The notes under the pieces are model-generated. The model was not told where the DNA came from and did no database searches. It was given only the letters and a program-made list of their open reading frames with translations. Shown here in pieces: positions 21,642 through 33,105 of a DNA stretch of 64,000 nt. Each line of letters starts with the position of its first letter. Positions within the stretch are counted from its first letter, which is position 1. Source of the stretch: Bemisia tabaci (taxonomy: Eukaryota > Arthropoda > Insecta > Hemiptera > Aleyrodidae); the NCBI RefSeq assembly GCF_918797505.1, contig NC_092797.1:23325372-23389371 (forward strand). Reading direction: 5' to 3'. The position numbers were made by a program, and so were the translations under genes.

Positions 21642-21650
21642 CATCATCGA
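21642..21650 (+). other. Possible 9-nt microexon between splice-like signals
   Basis: CCTTTGTTCACATTTCAG is followed by nine bases, then GTAAGTAGCC, a very strong donor match. The acceptor has a good pyrimidine tract. If real it would add three codons or hold a frame. No flanking exons could be identified, so this rests on two short motifs that occur by chance in AT-rich DNA. Confidence 0.12.
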
Positions 21651-21746
21651 GTAAGTAGCCTTTTGTTCAACCATTTCAGAAACTTTCACGTAAATGGTAT
21701 CTGGCCTATGATTGGTCAGTTTTTTTCAGAAATATATCAATTGTAT

Positions 21747-21801
21747 AAGCACTCGCACTGTCATCCTACTGTGGGGAGAAAGGACAGTGCCGACAGTGCT
21801 T
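21747..21801 (+). ncRNA. Short hairpin, pre-miRNA-like stem (speculative)
   Basis: AAGCACTCGCACTGTC pairs with GACAGTGCCGACAGTGCTT, giving a stem of about 16 bp with a small bulge and a loop of about 20 nt. Flanks add only a few extra pairs, so the lower stem is shorter than in typical animal pre-miRNAs. Could equally be a chance inverted repeat. Confidence 0.15.
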
Positions 21802-21803
21802 CT

Positions 21804-23346
21804 CGTTATATCAAATTTTTCTTATAGGGTGTGCCTTATATAATAAGAATATCAAAGTCTTATTAAAGTTTTATAAAGGTTAATAAAAGAAGAAAACAAA
21901 CATATAGGGCAAAGTAAACTAAAAAATCAATTATACACATTCTAGAATACAAAAACTGAGTAGTCAAAACTATAGATAGTCTTACATACGCTATTAAATT
22001 GAGAGTCGTTCAATTATATTAATTTTAACTAAAAACAAGAAAGATTTAGTTAGACAGTCAACTAAAATTGTCTATCGTTATTTAGAGAGATCTTTTTTAT
22101 ATATAAATTTTCAGTTTTTTTGGGAAAATGAAACATTTTGGCCCAAAATCACCTATTTAGCCTTTCTTATATAAAAATCATCCAGTTAATCAATTATTTC
22201 CGCTTCTTCCAAGGTGTGGACCACATATGCAGCACCAAAATGACGTATAACGAATTCCTTCGGTCATAATCCCGTTGTTTATGCAAACAGAGGAATCTCG
22301 GTTCCGTGTACCATTAGTTTAAGCGCTCGGGTTTCCACAGAGGTATCAGCAAGACGTTGCAATACCCAACGGTAGGTTATTCTCGCCGTGGAACTAATCA
22401 AATAATGAACGGACTCATAACATAAAACATCGTAATTAAAGGTCTGTTTATATGTAAATTTGATCATCAAGAGTCTCGCTTTATTGAAATCGGTCCGATT
22501 TCATAAACAACCGGTACTTGAACCTCTCACCGAACAAAATTACAGCGGTGGCTTCATTAATTGATCAGAGGCCACTTACATATTAATGAACGGGTTAATA
22601 TGAGTATTTCCGCGAGTACTCACAGTAGTTGGTTCGTTGTGGAGCATAACACCTCTGAATGACTATCTATAAATATCCATTCAATCGAAGCCATTCAATT
22701 TCACTGATACATGGGGGTTTTAGGCGCCGTTGCTCTGGAATTACAAACTTGCACAATTCCTTCCATTCACAATCACCGTATACAAGACCCAATGTGTTGC
22801 CCCTTGTGCTGTCCAAATTCTAATCATTTAACGAATATTCTGGAAATGAAGTGAATAATGCAAAGGTACGCTCTGGAAATGTCAACATCTTCATGCTACT
22901 GAAGTAATTGGATTCAGTTTCCAGACAATTGGTAAAAGAAAAAATAAAAAAAAAAAAAATTAAAAAAATAACAACTTTAATGAAATTGTACATGTTTGAT
23001 TGCTGTGTTTTCGCGCCTCTTCTCAATTTTTCAGGGAGGAAGATGCGTTATCCTTCAAATTTATCTCTTCAAGATGAAACTTGTGAATACATTTAAAACA
23101 ATCCATACAGGCACGTACCCTTCAACATTTATGATGAAAATTGAAACACATGAAATTGTAACTTGACGGTACATCATTGGAGTAGTTGAAAACATGCCCA
23201 ATGCTCCTAATTTTTGAGGAATTTTGTCTTCAAAATATCAGTCAATCCTTATTCTATTGATTTACTTCAACTTGCCTGAGCTTATTTGGATTAGTCTTTG
23301 AACCGCATCCAATAAATTCAAAGAGGAGAATGGGTAAGGCTCTATG
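21804..23346. other. 1.5-kb stretch with no recognised gene
   Basis: AT-rich, with an A-rich segment at 22937-22970. ORFs of 60-68 codons look like chance. No structure found. Confidence 0.5.
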
Positions 23347-23610
23347 ATGTGGTGCCAAGGAGAAACGCCATATGAGCTGTCAAATGTTGCCAAGTCTAAT
23401 TAATTAGTCAAGCTAATTAATTGTATATTTTTGAGGGTAGCTCTGAATATTATATTTTGAAATCTTCAGATATTTTAGGTAAGATTTCGACTAATATTCT
23501 CCAAAAAATCGAGAGAAAAATATTCTCTAATCCCCAAAAAAACCGTGATTTGTCCAAAAAAATTTGGCAAGGTCTGAAGGCTCACGTGACGTTCTGCCCC
23601 AGCACGGCAG
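23347..23610. mobile_element. Family A MITE, target duplication TATG
   Basis: 264 bp. The left end ATGTGGTGCCAAGG is a diverged form of the family end; the right end is CCAGCACGGCAG. TATG occurs on both sides (23343-23346 and 23611-23614). Internal motifs GAAACGCCATATGAGC and TTTGGCAAGGTCTGAAGG match the family. Confidence 0.8.
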
Positions 23611-24171
23611 TATGGGGAAACTGACTTTTATCATGATTAAATCGACTGATCAAATTCCAACACATCTACTGGTTACACGATCTCATATTCTAAATGGATC
23701 GTTTAATTTCACCTCTTTCTTTTTTAACGCTCCGAAAGCGATGAATGAAATATTGCAATTAATTCTGATCTCTGCAAAGCGCGGGATCGGGAATTCAATT
23801 TTCGTGCCTTTGTGGAAATGTTTATTCGACGATGCGCATTGAAACATGAAAGTGAATATTTAGGGGGAAATTCAATCGCGAATGGAACAAGTTAAGGAGG
23901 AACGCGAATAAAAGGCAAAAGGAAATGAGTGATGCACCCGGTGAGCATTGACTGCATCGCTGCATCGTCCCTCTCGAACGCTGAAAAGGAGATGAGGGTA
24001 GAAAATGACGCTCTGCTCCGTTCCGGACAGACAATGGAACGTTGGCTCATGTCGGTCAAAATTCTCAACGCATAATCACCTCTGCCTGTAGCGATGAGAA
24101 ATACTTTAAGGAGTACAGTGCTTCAAAAAGAGACTTTTTGAAGTTTTGAATCAAAACATCCATTACGAATA
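23611..24171. other. Stretch with no recognised gene
   Basis: About 560 bp between two A elements. Short chance ORFs only. Confidence 0.45.
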
Positions 24172-24425
24172 CTACCGTGCTAAGGAAAAATGCCGTATGA
24201 ACCTTTAGGCGTTGCCAAACTTTTTTTGACAAAACACGAATTCCTTGGTTAAACTTATGAATATTTTTCTTCCAAATTTCCGAGAATTGTGTTAGTATTT
24301 TGATCTAGAGTTCCTGAAAATTTCAAGGAAAAATGTTCATAATTTTTTTCCAAAAATAAACGTTTCATCAAAAGAAATTTGGCAACTCTCTAATGTTCAT
24401 ACGGCGTCCTCCCTTAGCACGGCAG
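24172..24425. mobile_element. Family A MITE, target duplication AATA
   Basis: 254 bp from CTACCGTGCTAAGG to CCTTAGCACGGCAG. AATA flanks both sides (24168-24171 and 24426-24429). It carries GCGTTGCCAAACTTTTTTTG and TTTGGCAACTCTC inside and has no coding capacity. Confidence 0.9.
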
Positions 24426-24751
24426 AATAGAAGTCTCTGGTCTCGTTAAAACTGAAAGTTTGGCTGCGGGATTTTCCTGCGGGAAGAAAACTTCCTGAAA
24501 AAAGCGACTCACAAAAATGGGCATCATAGGCAGTGGACATCCGTACTTCCTTCTTGATGTCCTCCGTTCGATACGAGATTCCCAAAGTCCATGACCATGC
24601 ATGCGTTCCTGCTAGGTTGAGATTGATTATAAAAGGACAAATGCCTTGTCTTGCTTGTGGTGACAAATAATGCTTAACATTCTCAAAACATTTCTGTTCC
24701 TGTGGAAAAATTTCTTTCGTGTGTACAAGAAAGAAACATTGGAACAAGGAC
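24426..24751. other. Stretch with no recognised gene
   Basis: ORFs of 62-123 codons on the minus strand lack any recognised domain. Nothing else seen. Confidence 0.4.
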
Positions 24752-24896
24752 AACCTTGGAATGGACACAAGGGGGGAAACAAATAAAAATAATGTAAATA
24801 AAACAGATAGGTTTCATTTTAGTATGTATCAAAGGCCTTCGGGCTATGGCCTGTCCACCATAGTTCCTCCCTGTAAATAACCGTAATAAAATAACT

Positions 24897-24927
<31 letters not shown>

Positions 24928-24939
24928 CCTTGGAATGGA
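24752..24939 (+). mobile_element. Small retroposed sequence with 14-bp target duplication and poly(A)
   Basis: AACCTTGGAATGGA occurs at 24752-24765 and again at 24926-24939. Between them lies a body of about 137 bp, an AATAAA at 24885-24890 and, 12 nt further, a run of 25 A ending at the second repeat. This is the signature of LINE-type target-primed insertion of a polyadenylated transcript: a 5'-truncated retrotransposon end, a SINE or a processed pseudogene fragment. The body (with GGCCTTCGGGCTATGGCC) is not recognised and has no Pol III boxes that I can see. Confidence 0.8.
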
Positions 24940-25940
24940 GTTGCGTTTTTTCGTCCGAAACACAACAAATTTTCACGTGCTCCGCCAAAAGAGAAGAAAA
25001 AAACAAGTGAAAAGAAACGTTTCTGAGAAAACTTCATACAGCAGAAAAATATTGATTTGACCCCGAAAATCTGTTCTCAGAGTCGGAAAAATAATTAACT
25101 TCCTAACACCCTGTGCACTGAAAATCAGTAGAAATGTAAACAAGTTTTGTTATGGAGTGTGGAATTTGGAACTAAAGCAGTGCCACGTAAGTGATTAAAA
25201 TCGGTGTCTCTGTGTGTAATTTTTATTTTACCGTCGGGTAACCACGTCCGTAACCGGGAGGAATTACGGAGTAAAGTAACGTCCGCAGGTCCCGCCCGGC
25301 TCCAACTCCCGCGACAAAACCGCGGCCAGGCGACTAATCGCTTGTCACAACGAATGTAGCTACAAAATACGAAGGTGATGTCAGCTAGTTCACCGCTTAC
25401 CCGCACTTTTGTCAATTCGACCTAAATAAAGAGCGAATAAGAGAAACACTGCTTTTCGTAGGTGTTGTTCAGCGTTCGTGTTTCACATATGTAAAACTTA
25501 CAATCTCATTGTGTCTTTATTGTATAAATGCTAGCTTTCTATGTGCATTTTTTACATACATAAAATCCGCTTTCACAGCGTTATTTGGCGCTCTGCGATA
25601 CCTAGCTGCCACTATAAAACTAAGAGCGATTTTTAGGTGGTTGATACCTAACATTAGGCTTCAATACCATTTATTGGTGCAATCGAAGCTCATGGAGCGA
25701 TTAAAATGTTTGTTTTTTGATAAAATAAACTATTCGCGCTCCATAGTATGTTTGTTGCCTATGCAACAAAGTTGAAGGCGGTTTAAGTGGACGATTTCTG
25801 TCAACAGGTTTACGAAGTGTGTTTTGGTTTAACAAAGTTTATGGAGCGAGATCAATATGTATTTTTCGAATAGATAAGTATTTGCGCCAAGATCAACACG
25901 AGCTTTGAGTTGGTTTGTATTTCACCTCTGATATTTAGCG
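24940..25940. other. Stretch with no recognised gene
   Basis: Contains one segment (25553-25610) shared with 58594-58647, listed separately. Otherwise mixed sequence with short chance ORFs. Confidence 0.45.
25553..25610. repeat. Dispersed repeat R, copy 1
   Basis: TACATAAAATCCGCTTTCAC, then TTTGGCGCTCTGCGATACC and TAGCTGC, resembles 58594-58647 (TACATAAAGACCGCTTTTAT, TTTGGCGCTCTTCGACACC, CAGCCTTC) at roughly three quarters identity by eye. Boundaries and nature unknown. Confidence 0.5.
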
Positions 25941-26153
25941 CACAAATATTTGTATCAGAGTAGACTTTAAAAAATATGACAAGACAAGTACTCTTGATTC
26001 AGTCGGATTTTTTCTTGAATCAAAGGAAACCCGCTTAGTTTAAGAGGCTTGTCCTTCGATTCAAGCAAAAATCCAAATGAATCAAGAGTATTCTTTTTGG
26101 TCAACTTTTATGAGAGTCTGGACTTTAAATCAAAGAGACTTTTTTTCCAGCAC
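25941..26153. mobile_element. Family B MITE, diverged copy
   Basis: Recognised by GACAAGACAAGTACTCTTG, AATCAAAGGAAACCCGCTTA, TTAAGAGGCTTG and ATGAATCAAGAGTATTC, ending GAGACTTTTTTTCCAGCAC. The left end is poorly kept. No coding. Confidence 0.65.
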
Positions 26154-26800
26154 TCGGTGCATCGCGCATCCCTTAGATTCTTAGTTCGGGGTCCCTAAAA
26201 ATACATTTTCTCCTCGCTTAATAGTTCTTAATCTGGCGACATTGTCGCAACGAACGGATGCGTTGGGTACACACAAGGCGAGGGCGAGGGCAAGGCACGG
26301 ACCGTCAATACGTAAGTTGTGTTGCGATCAGTTTTGGTAAATAGTGTTAGCGCGTCGCACGTCCCCCGGCTCGGATCCGGGGGTGGGAGCTGCGCCAACA
26401 GCCCAACACTTGTAGAGTATTCCGATCACGGCGGCCTCTGTCAACCTCCGTCTCCTTGCGCGGTTCATTGCAGTCTCCCTGCAGTTCATTTTCCCCTCGC
26501 TCCCGCCCCCCGGGGCTCTGCGCCCCCCGCGAACTGTGCGCGAAAACCGCCCCGCTCCGCCCCGGACCAAGCTCGACCCCGCGCGATCTGGCTAGAAGCG
26601 TTTTTAAATATTTTACCGTCGCTTTTGTCTCCGGCCTAATTGCGGCTTCTTCGCCGCGACAATTTTCGCGCCTTTCATTCGGCTTTCGAAGCAATTAACC
26701 GATGCAATTGTCCAGTCTCCCGGCGTAGGCAAGCGCAGTCTCGGCTTGAGTAATGGTGTTAGCGCCGAGGCTGCCTTCCGCATGGCGATGGATTCGAAAC
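26154..26800. other. GC-rich region without a recognised gene
   Basis: From about 26260 to 26800 the sequence is CpG- and GC-rich with overlapping ORFs of 80-124 codons on both strands, all Arg/Pro/Ala-rich. It contains the tRNA-like segment listed next. A promoter or 5' exon is possible but not shown. Confidence 0.35.
26342..26383 (+). mobile_element. tRNA-like fragment, possible SINE head
   Basis: TAGTGTTAGCGCG (box A-like) is followed by CCCCCGG-CTCGGAT-CCGGGGG, a 7-bp stem with a 7-nt loop like a T-arm and including box B-like GGCTCGGATCC. Spacing between the boxes is short and no anticodon or acceptor stem is visible. This is not an intact tRNA gene. Confidence 0.35.
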
Positions 26801-27965
26801 GAGACTTCGCTAGGAGAGGAAGGGGATGGAACGGAGGAGAAGGGAGGAGGATTGAAATTATCTTGAATCCCCATTGATTAGATGAAACAAAAAAATAGGA
26901 AAATATGGTAGATTTTAACATACTCTGACAGATTTTGAGTTCGGTAATCAAGACAAACAGACTTTTGATAGTACTAGTACTTGTCACACTAATGTCTGAT
27001 GTCTGCCGCTGTATGGTAAAAAGACCACCAAGTATATGCTGTTTATTGAACGGTATAAATAGAATCAGCTATGTTTCATTTCCTATATCTTGTCTGATTT
27101 TTTTTTTTATTTTTTTATTTTTTCATTTTGTTTTTAAATTTTATTTACTTTTATTTTTTAATACAGAAAATGTATCAACATTCTCGAGTGAAAGTTTTTG
27201 TGACTTGGTGCAGAAACCACATCTTCGACAGGAGGAATTAATTTTCTCGACGTACTGAAAATCTTCCATAGAAATCGTTTGAACTATCGTAAATGTCCCT
27301 TGCTGTATACGTGCGAAAATTCTTTAAAATAAACTTGCGGGGTATTGCAGCAGTCGACTTTCGAGTTTTGTTAGGTTTAAGAATACTGATTCGAGAAAAT
27401 CTGACGGTAGTGGTAGGAGGGAGGCGGATAGAATGGGTAAATTATCTCTTGTACAATTCGTAAGTCTCATCTAGATGCACGATGTATGATGTTAGGGTCA
27501 ATTTAGAGGATGAAACTAAGCGTACGCCGACTCGGAATAATATTTGTGTAGTGCCTACCACAAATATTACTTGACAAATTTACTGCCCGCAACATCCCAT
27601 TTTCTTGAGAGAGGCTGTAACTCGCTGAAATTACTATCCATATTTTGTGCATCTCCCCGTTCTGATATGCTTACAATCAATACTGTAAGTTCTCTTACTT
27701 CACCAATTTTCGTTTAGTGTTTGGGTTATTTTTAGAGATCCGTGAGACCGGTTCCAATAATGTTTCAGCTTTGAGTAGACAAATATCTCTCGTTCGTTGG
27801 TTTCAAATTTTTGAAGCATAAGGCTAGCTTTATTAATATTAACTTCATTAATATTGCCACCAATTGGACCATCTCTTGAGGGCGCAAAGCGACCTTCGAG
27901 GCGGGAATTTTAATATTAGACCTAGAGATTGATTACGTTGAACTTGATGACGCATAAACGTCCAT
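26801..27965. other. Stretch with no recognised gene
   Basis: T-rich segment at 27090-27160. A 107-codon ORF (26935-27258) is dominated by Phe and Leu from that tract. Nothing else found. Confidence 0.45.
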
Positions 27966-28003
27966 TATATAAAGGTATATTACATTATCTTAATCGCACA
28001 GTT
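27966..28003 (+). promoter_or_regulatory. TATA box and initiator-like motif
   Basis: TATATAAA at 27966-27973 with CACAGTT at 27997-28003 places a possible start site about 34 bp downstream of the first T of the TATA box, close to normal Pol II spacing. A short ORF begins 30 bp later. No downstream promoter element was seen. Both motifs are short enough to occur by chance. Confidence 0.25.
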
Positions 28004-28029
28004 ATAATCGTACACGATTTCCGCTTAAA

Positions 28030-28188
28030 ATGAATGTTTCGAAAATGGACAAAAACGTAAGCGACTTTGTTCGTGATGGAGACTACTTTCAATCATTTTT
28101 ACAAAAGGGTGGATATCTGATCAGTTCTATGGAAAAAAGGAGAGAAGAAGAAGAAGAAAGTGGGCTAGAAAGCAAGCGCGCCAGTTAA
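28030..28188 (+). CDS. Candidate 52-residue peptide behind a TATA box, unrecognised
   Basis: ORF of 52 codons beginning MNVSKMDKNVSDFVRDG and ending in a Lys/Arg/Glu-rich tail with a run of five Glu. There is no signal peptide, membrane segment or known domain. The start follows AAA, acceptable for translation initiation. The only support is the promoter-like pair of motifs just upstream. It may be a first exon, but no clear donor lies at its end. Confidence 0.18.
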   Translation: MNVSKMDKNVSDFVRDGDYFQSFLQKGGYLISSMEKRREEEEESGLESKRAS

Positions 28189-28194
28189 TTTATC

Positions 28195-28213
28195 GTCGCG
28201 AGCAGCTCGCGGC
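28195..28213. repeat. Short perfect palindrome
   Basis: CGCGAGCAGCTCGCG is an almost perfect self-complementary motif immediately after the mini-ORF. Role unknown. Confidence 0.5.
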
Positions 28214-28690
28214 GGGTTAGAATAGATGCACATTCGACAAGCTTAAAACGCCTTCAGAAAATGTGATACTTCCTTACATTACCCACGAGTTAAAATAGTT
28301 GCTCGTTCAGCCGATGCGACGTTATAAGATTCTCGCACACTCGGGAGTTTAACTCATTACCCCCCAACTCGCCCCAACTCATTACCTCACTGTTACTCTT
28401 TCGTTTACTCAAAGATATGATGGGATGAACCAAATTCATACAATTAAAAAATGTGAAATAAAGAAAATACTCACTTTAACGAGAAAAAATATTTCCTCTT
28501 GCTCTCTTCAGAAAGTAGATAAATTCCTCCTGATGTCTCTCTTGTGATTTGTATTTTTTTGTACTCTGAATGTCTTTTTTGCTTTTTGTTAATATCTGAA
28601 TGTCAACTTGTTGTCTTCCTGTATAATTTTTTCCAACCTCCTACCCTGTTTTACTACTGTAATAGGCTTTTCGTTCGACAAAAAATAAAG

Positions 28691-28875
28691 TATCACAATT
28701 GCAACTATACTCTTGGCTGATTTTGGCAGCAGTTATAAGAGTAGTTGCACCAGCAGGAATCACGGTTAAGTCATCCAAAAGTGTGGTTTAATTAGATAAA
28801 CTGTACCTCTGTCTGTTGTAACTACTGTTACAACTGGCGCCAAAATCAACCAGGAGTATAGTTGCAATTGTGATT
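28691..28875. mobile_element. Small inverted-repeat MITE
   Basis: ATCACAATTGCAACTATAC and GGCTGATTTTGGC on the left match GCCAAAATCAACC and GTATAGTTGCAATTGTGAT on the right, arms of about 37 bp. The total length is about 185 bp. No target duplication was clear and no second copy was seen. Confidence 0.65.
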
Positions 28876-31534
28876 CTTTTTTTTCTTTTCATTCAGTGTC
28901 TTTACAGAGGCCCTTTGTTTGATTATTTTTTATTTATTTGCATATTTATTGTCATGTTTCGTTTTTCCGATAAAATTTAACGCTGCGACAAAAATATTCG
29001 TTTGTTGAACTTTTTACAGTCACAAATTACGTGTGCTGTTCTATCAATGGTAATCCAGAACCTCCAATATTAGCATTTTTCCGACTCGCCGACTCTCGTC
29101 TTGCTGAGGATAATACGAGGCTTAGAATAAATTGGAAAAAGAGGAGGAGGAAAAATCTATCATTTCATTTCTGGAATTATGTGAGCCTACAGTGTAGAGA
29201 GCAAGTATTCGGTTCAGTAATAGCGAAAGTGTCAGCTTTTGGAGGCTGTGCGACACATTTTGTGACAGTGACAAGCCGCGATAAAAGTGAAATGATTCGT
29301 ATCGAGAGGGTATCAAAAAAATCTGCCGTTTTCGGCGGTTTCAATTTAATGGTAGCTGATTTCATGTCGAATTACAGAAAGGAGGTCGTTTGCTACGCCC
29401 TGTTTCCCTCTCATCTCCCTTTTTCCGGGGAAATTTTCTTTCTTGTCGTAGCCTCGAGCGCCTTCGAAATAATAATTATAAAGGCGCTGAAATAATAACT
29501 CTGGAAGCATTCCCATTTTTTACCGACCCCGCATTCAATTTATTTCATTGAGTGAGGGTAGCTCATTATTTTGGCCTGCCCGTGTTTGAGAATGAACTCT
29601 CGCTTTTCCGTCTCATTCCTCCGCGTCTGTCTCTCTTCCACGGCCGGATTATCTTCTCTCCTCTCGTGGAGTCTGTGTCTGTGGCGTCATTGATTTAATG
29701 GCTCCGCAATTAAGTAAGTTTTAATCGTCCAATTCTTGTTTCTCCTCAATTGTCTTCAATTTTTTCTTCTGAATTAAATGAACGGGTATGCTGGTGCGAA
29801 CCCTCAGTATTTTGGAAACACCTGTTAAACTCTCTCATATTTCACGAATGAGTGAAGCATCCGGGTCTTTTCCTGTAATTATTGTATTCGAGTCTAGAAT
29901 TCATTGTTCCTAGCGCCGGGAATAACCAGGATTCATCAGGGTATGGAAAATTCTCGGGAAATCAGGAAATCTGTACCGAAAACCGTTTCACCGCTCCGCG
30001 TTTATGTTATTGCACCCGAGCCGTCATTATTGATCTCTTTAATGATAAATTTGAATATTCAAATCACCGCAATAATACAGAAGCTTTCATTGACGAGACA
30101 CTGTAAACTTTTTTTGGAATTAAAAATTTTAATGCACGCCAAAAGTTGGCTAAAATATGAAAAAAATCCATTTTCATCACTGAAACCTTGAAGAAATACA
30201 TAGTTTTTCCCTAGCAAATGCGTAGGAGTGGGAAAAGACTTTGTCATCAGGGAATGAATGTTGAAAGTTAGGGAAAACCAGGGAATGGGCATGGTTAAGA
30301 GCTCTAGACATCGTGATCTAGATTACAACTAAAATATATCGGAGACCACGTATTATTGGCTATTCATCGGATACTCGACATTTTTTAAGAACCTTCTTTT
30401 TGCCAAACGGTAGTTCAAAGTGCATCAGACGCAACTCGTCGAGTAACTTGAGAGAAGTAGATTGGTTATAATCAGTCATCACAAGTATATATAAAAAAAT
30501 AAAAAAAGATCGATGAAAGAGGGGCCAATCTATCAGTTGAAATTTGTTTCGGGTTTAATTTTTTCGCATTGCTTTTTCTTGACACATAGATTATTCATTT
30601 ATGTTTCGTATAGAGAGACTGGCTGCGTTAGCTATTCATCAACTGTTTGCAAAACACATTATCTTATATTTTAGGAAATATACAAGTTGAAACTGAGTAT
30701 CTCAAAAGAAATTTTTCTCAATTTTCATCGGTATGAAATGCACGCTTATGCTGATAAGTTAACGTAAGTATCATTTCTTCGGTCGAGAACTAGTTATATT
30801 TTGAAAGTGTCATGATTTAGACAGACACTCTTACTTTTTTGCGCGTTCTGAGAGAAGAAAGCTGAAGTAAAGTCATCGTGAATGTTTATTGCGAAAATTA
30901 AATAATTTATTAGAAACTAAAAATAAATGGTTTTTCAACCGTTATTTTTATCTTGACTTCAAGATATGCCCTTTTCCCATTATTTTCCCAATAAAACCCA
31001 TTTTATCGCATTATCCAATCATTTCTTAGATTTTTCCTCATTCCGTCTCCTCCTCCCACGAACAAGTATTGAATTTCAGCCAGTCAATTCTGGTCTCGAC
31101 ATAATACAAGAAAAGGGAAAATGACTTAATATTCGAGTTAAAATTGACTTCGGTTGAGATTATGACATGCTTATTCCTTTCAATGGGGTTTAAAAATTGG
31201 ACTATTATTATATCGAACATCATGATTTATCAACTGAAATTGTATTTATAGGGGTCCAAAACCACAGTGATTTTTAGAGTCTTTTTGTTTCCCTTCAGGT
31301 AGGAAAAAGTGGGTTTACTACAAGCGGATGTGACTCTCCCTTACAATTTTCGTCAGATTATTCCCGAATAAAACTTTTAGCGTGCCCAAATATCTGCGAA
31401 ATATACGCCAGAAACTATCAGGTAAGACGAGGCTGAAGAGGATGGGTTGTCTGTTCGAAAGCAAGTTTTCCTGTAACTTTGAGGAGGGCTTCACTAGTGA
31501 TTTCCGGTCGTAGAATATTGAAAACAGCGGTGTT
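28876..31534. other. 2.7-kb stretch with no recognised gene
   Basis: Holds a 154-codon plus-strand ORF (29031-29495) with no domain I recognise, and shorter frames near 29900-30290. Hydrophobic and basic runs in the long ORF alternate without a pattern. A degraded exon cannot be excluded. Confidence 0.4.
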
Positions 31535-31683
31535 AGTGGCGTTACGTGCTTTGCGATTAATCGATCGATCTGTCATTCAAACTTGTGGATAAGGATCGAT
31601 TATAACTAACTCCTTCAGAATCGATTCTGTACCATAGCTTCAAATGGGGAAAACTCGATTGTTGATTATTCACGACAGCGGTG
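31535..31683. mobile_element. Family D MITE, diverged copy
   Basis: TAGTGGCGTTACGTGCTTTG at the left, then ATCGATCGATCTGTCATTC, AATCGATTCTGTACC and CTTCAAATGGGG, ending near CACGACAGCGGTG. It keeps the D order of motifs but the ends are eroded. Confidence 0.6.
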
Positions 31684-32453
31684 TGCGAGCAATCGGGTCG
31701 TCCGTCTCTGTCTAATCTTTCAGCTCATTCAAGGTTGCCAGGTTGGGCCATTAAAGTGAAGTATATGACATGGGTTAAATGGGGAATAGTGCTGTTTTCA
31801 GCACAATCGGGCAACAATGAGCTCCTTCCTCTTCGATTATTTTCGAAATTTCCATAAGCGCGTGAACGACAGAGCGGTACATGCACCTCGGTACCTCCAG
31901 GGCACACTGTCTACAAACTTGCTGAACTTTGCGCGTGGGACCAAGTCTAAAGAATGTCAGAGGATGAAAGTTTAAGTGTACAACCAAGCTTTAGGTTCAT
32001 TCGTAATGCATTATTTATGTGGTGTCGATATTCTGCGGCGAATTATCGATGAGTTTTCGTCTGAGGCGGTCTAACTCATTCAAAGCTCTTAAAGTGGCCA
32101 TGATGGAGAAAGAAATTTAATCTGGATGAATAAGTTAACAATTAAAGAGCTCTGGTGGAAATTTACTCAGAAAATGAGTGAATGAACTAACTGAGGGCGT
32201 GCAGATGAAATAAATGGAGCTTGAACATATACGGGTTGGCGATTGGAAAGGGTCTGAGGGCATAAGTAATAAAATACGAAAAATTGAGAGGCGGATTGCT
32301 GAAATGTAAGCTTTAGAATATCGAAACTTCCAGGAAAACATGCTTGTTTCGCAGATAATATTTTGCCAAGAGGCAAAAGTGCATGAAAAAAAAAAATACG
32401 AATTATTATTAATTGATGGAGTGGCTTGGCGGAGAGGTGAGCGTTCAATTAAA

Positions 32454-32460
<7 letters not shown>
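31684..32460. other. Stretch with no recognised gene
   Basis: Minus-strand ORFs of 60-93 codons have no domain I recognise. Nothing structured. Confidence 0.45.

Positions 32461-32494
<34 letters not shown>
32461..32494. repeat. Poly(A) tract, 34 bp
   Basis: Uninterrupted A run directly after a run of seven T. No flanking target duplication found. Confidence 0.9.
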
Positions 32495-32497
<3 letters not shown>

Positions 32498-33105
32498 ATG
32501 AGCGATTTATTTTTATTCCCAAAGATAAGCAGGCATACTTGTTTTTTTATAATAAGTGAACGATTTCATTGATAAAAAGAAAGCAAGAGGGAAGAATACA
32601 CGCGGGAACGGCAATAATCACTTTCTGAAAAACGTATCAATTAGGAAAAGTTGCATTATATTTTTAATATTTTACTAAATTCATGGAGTTCCTTGGGCCG
32701 ACAAGGATTCATCAAATAGTTTCTACGTTTTTGGGCAAATCATACATTCCACCTGATGAAATTGTTCGGTATTATACCCTCAAGTTTTCCACGTGTCTTT
32801 GAAGTATTAAGTTCTCCATTAGGTGAGGAGGGTCTATTAGATCCAGGAAAGTGTCAGGGTGGGTTTCTCCAAGTAGGCGACGGAGAGGTTGTCCAGCCAA
32901 ACGGTAGGTAGATGGCATCCGTCAAGAGATGGAGAGATGCTAGCTTCCGGAAGATCTCTACCATGACAGATTCCTGTGGCGGGTAGGCGTCGCAGAGCCC
33001 CCTAGCACGTCGTAATAGCGACTCGTACATACATAAAAGTTTTCCATTAACTCATCCGTATAACGAAAGGAAAGAACCTACCTCTCTTGCCATGAAGTCT
33101 CTTAG
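32495..33105. other. Stretch with no recognised gene
   Basis: Mixed sequence with no ORF of note and no repeat seen. Confidence 0.5.

Noticed and set aside
29031..29495. 154-codon plus-strand ORF
   Set aside because: No recognisable domain or conserved pattern. An ORF of this length can occur by chance in 64 kb, although a decayed exon cannot be excluded.
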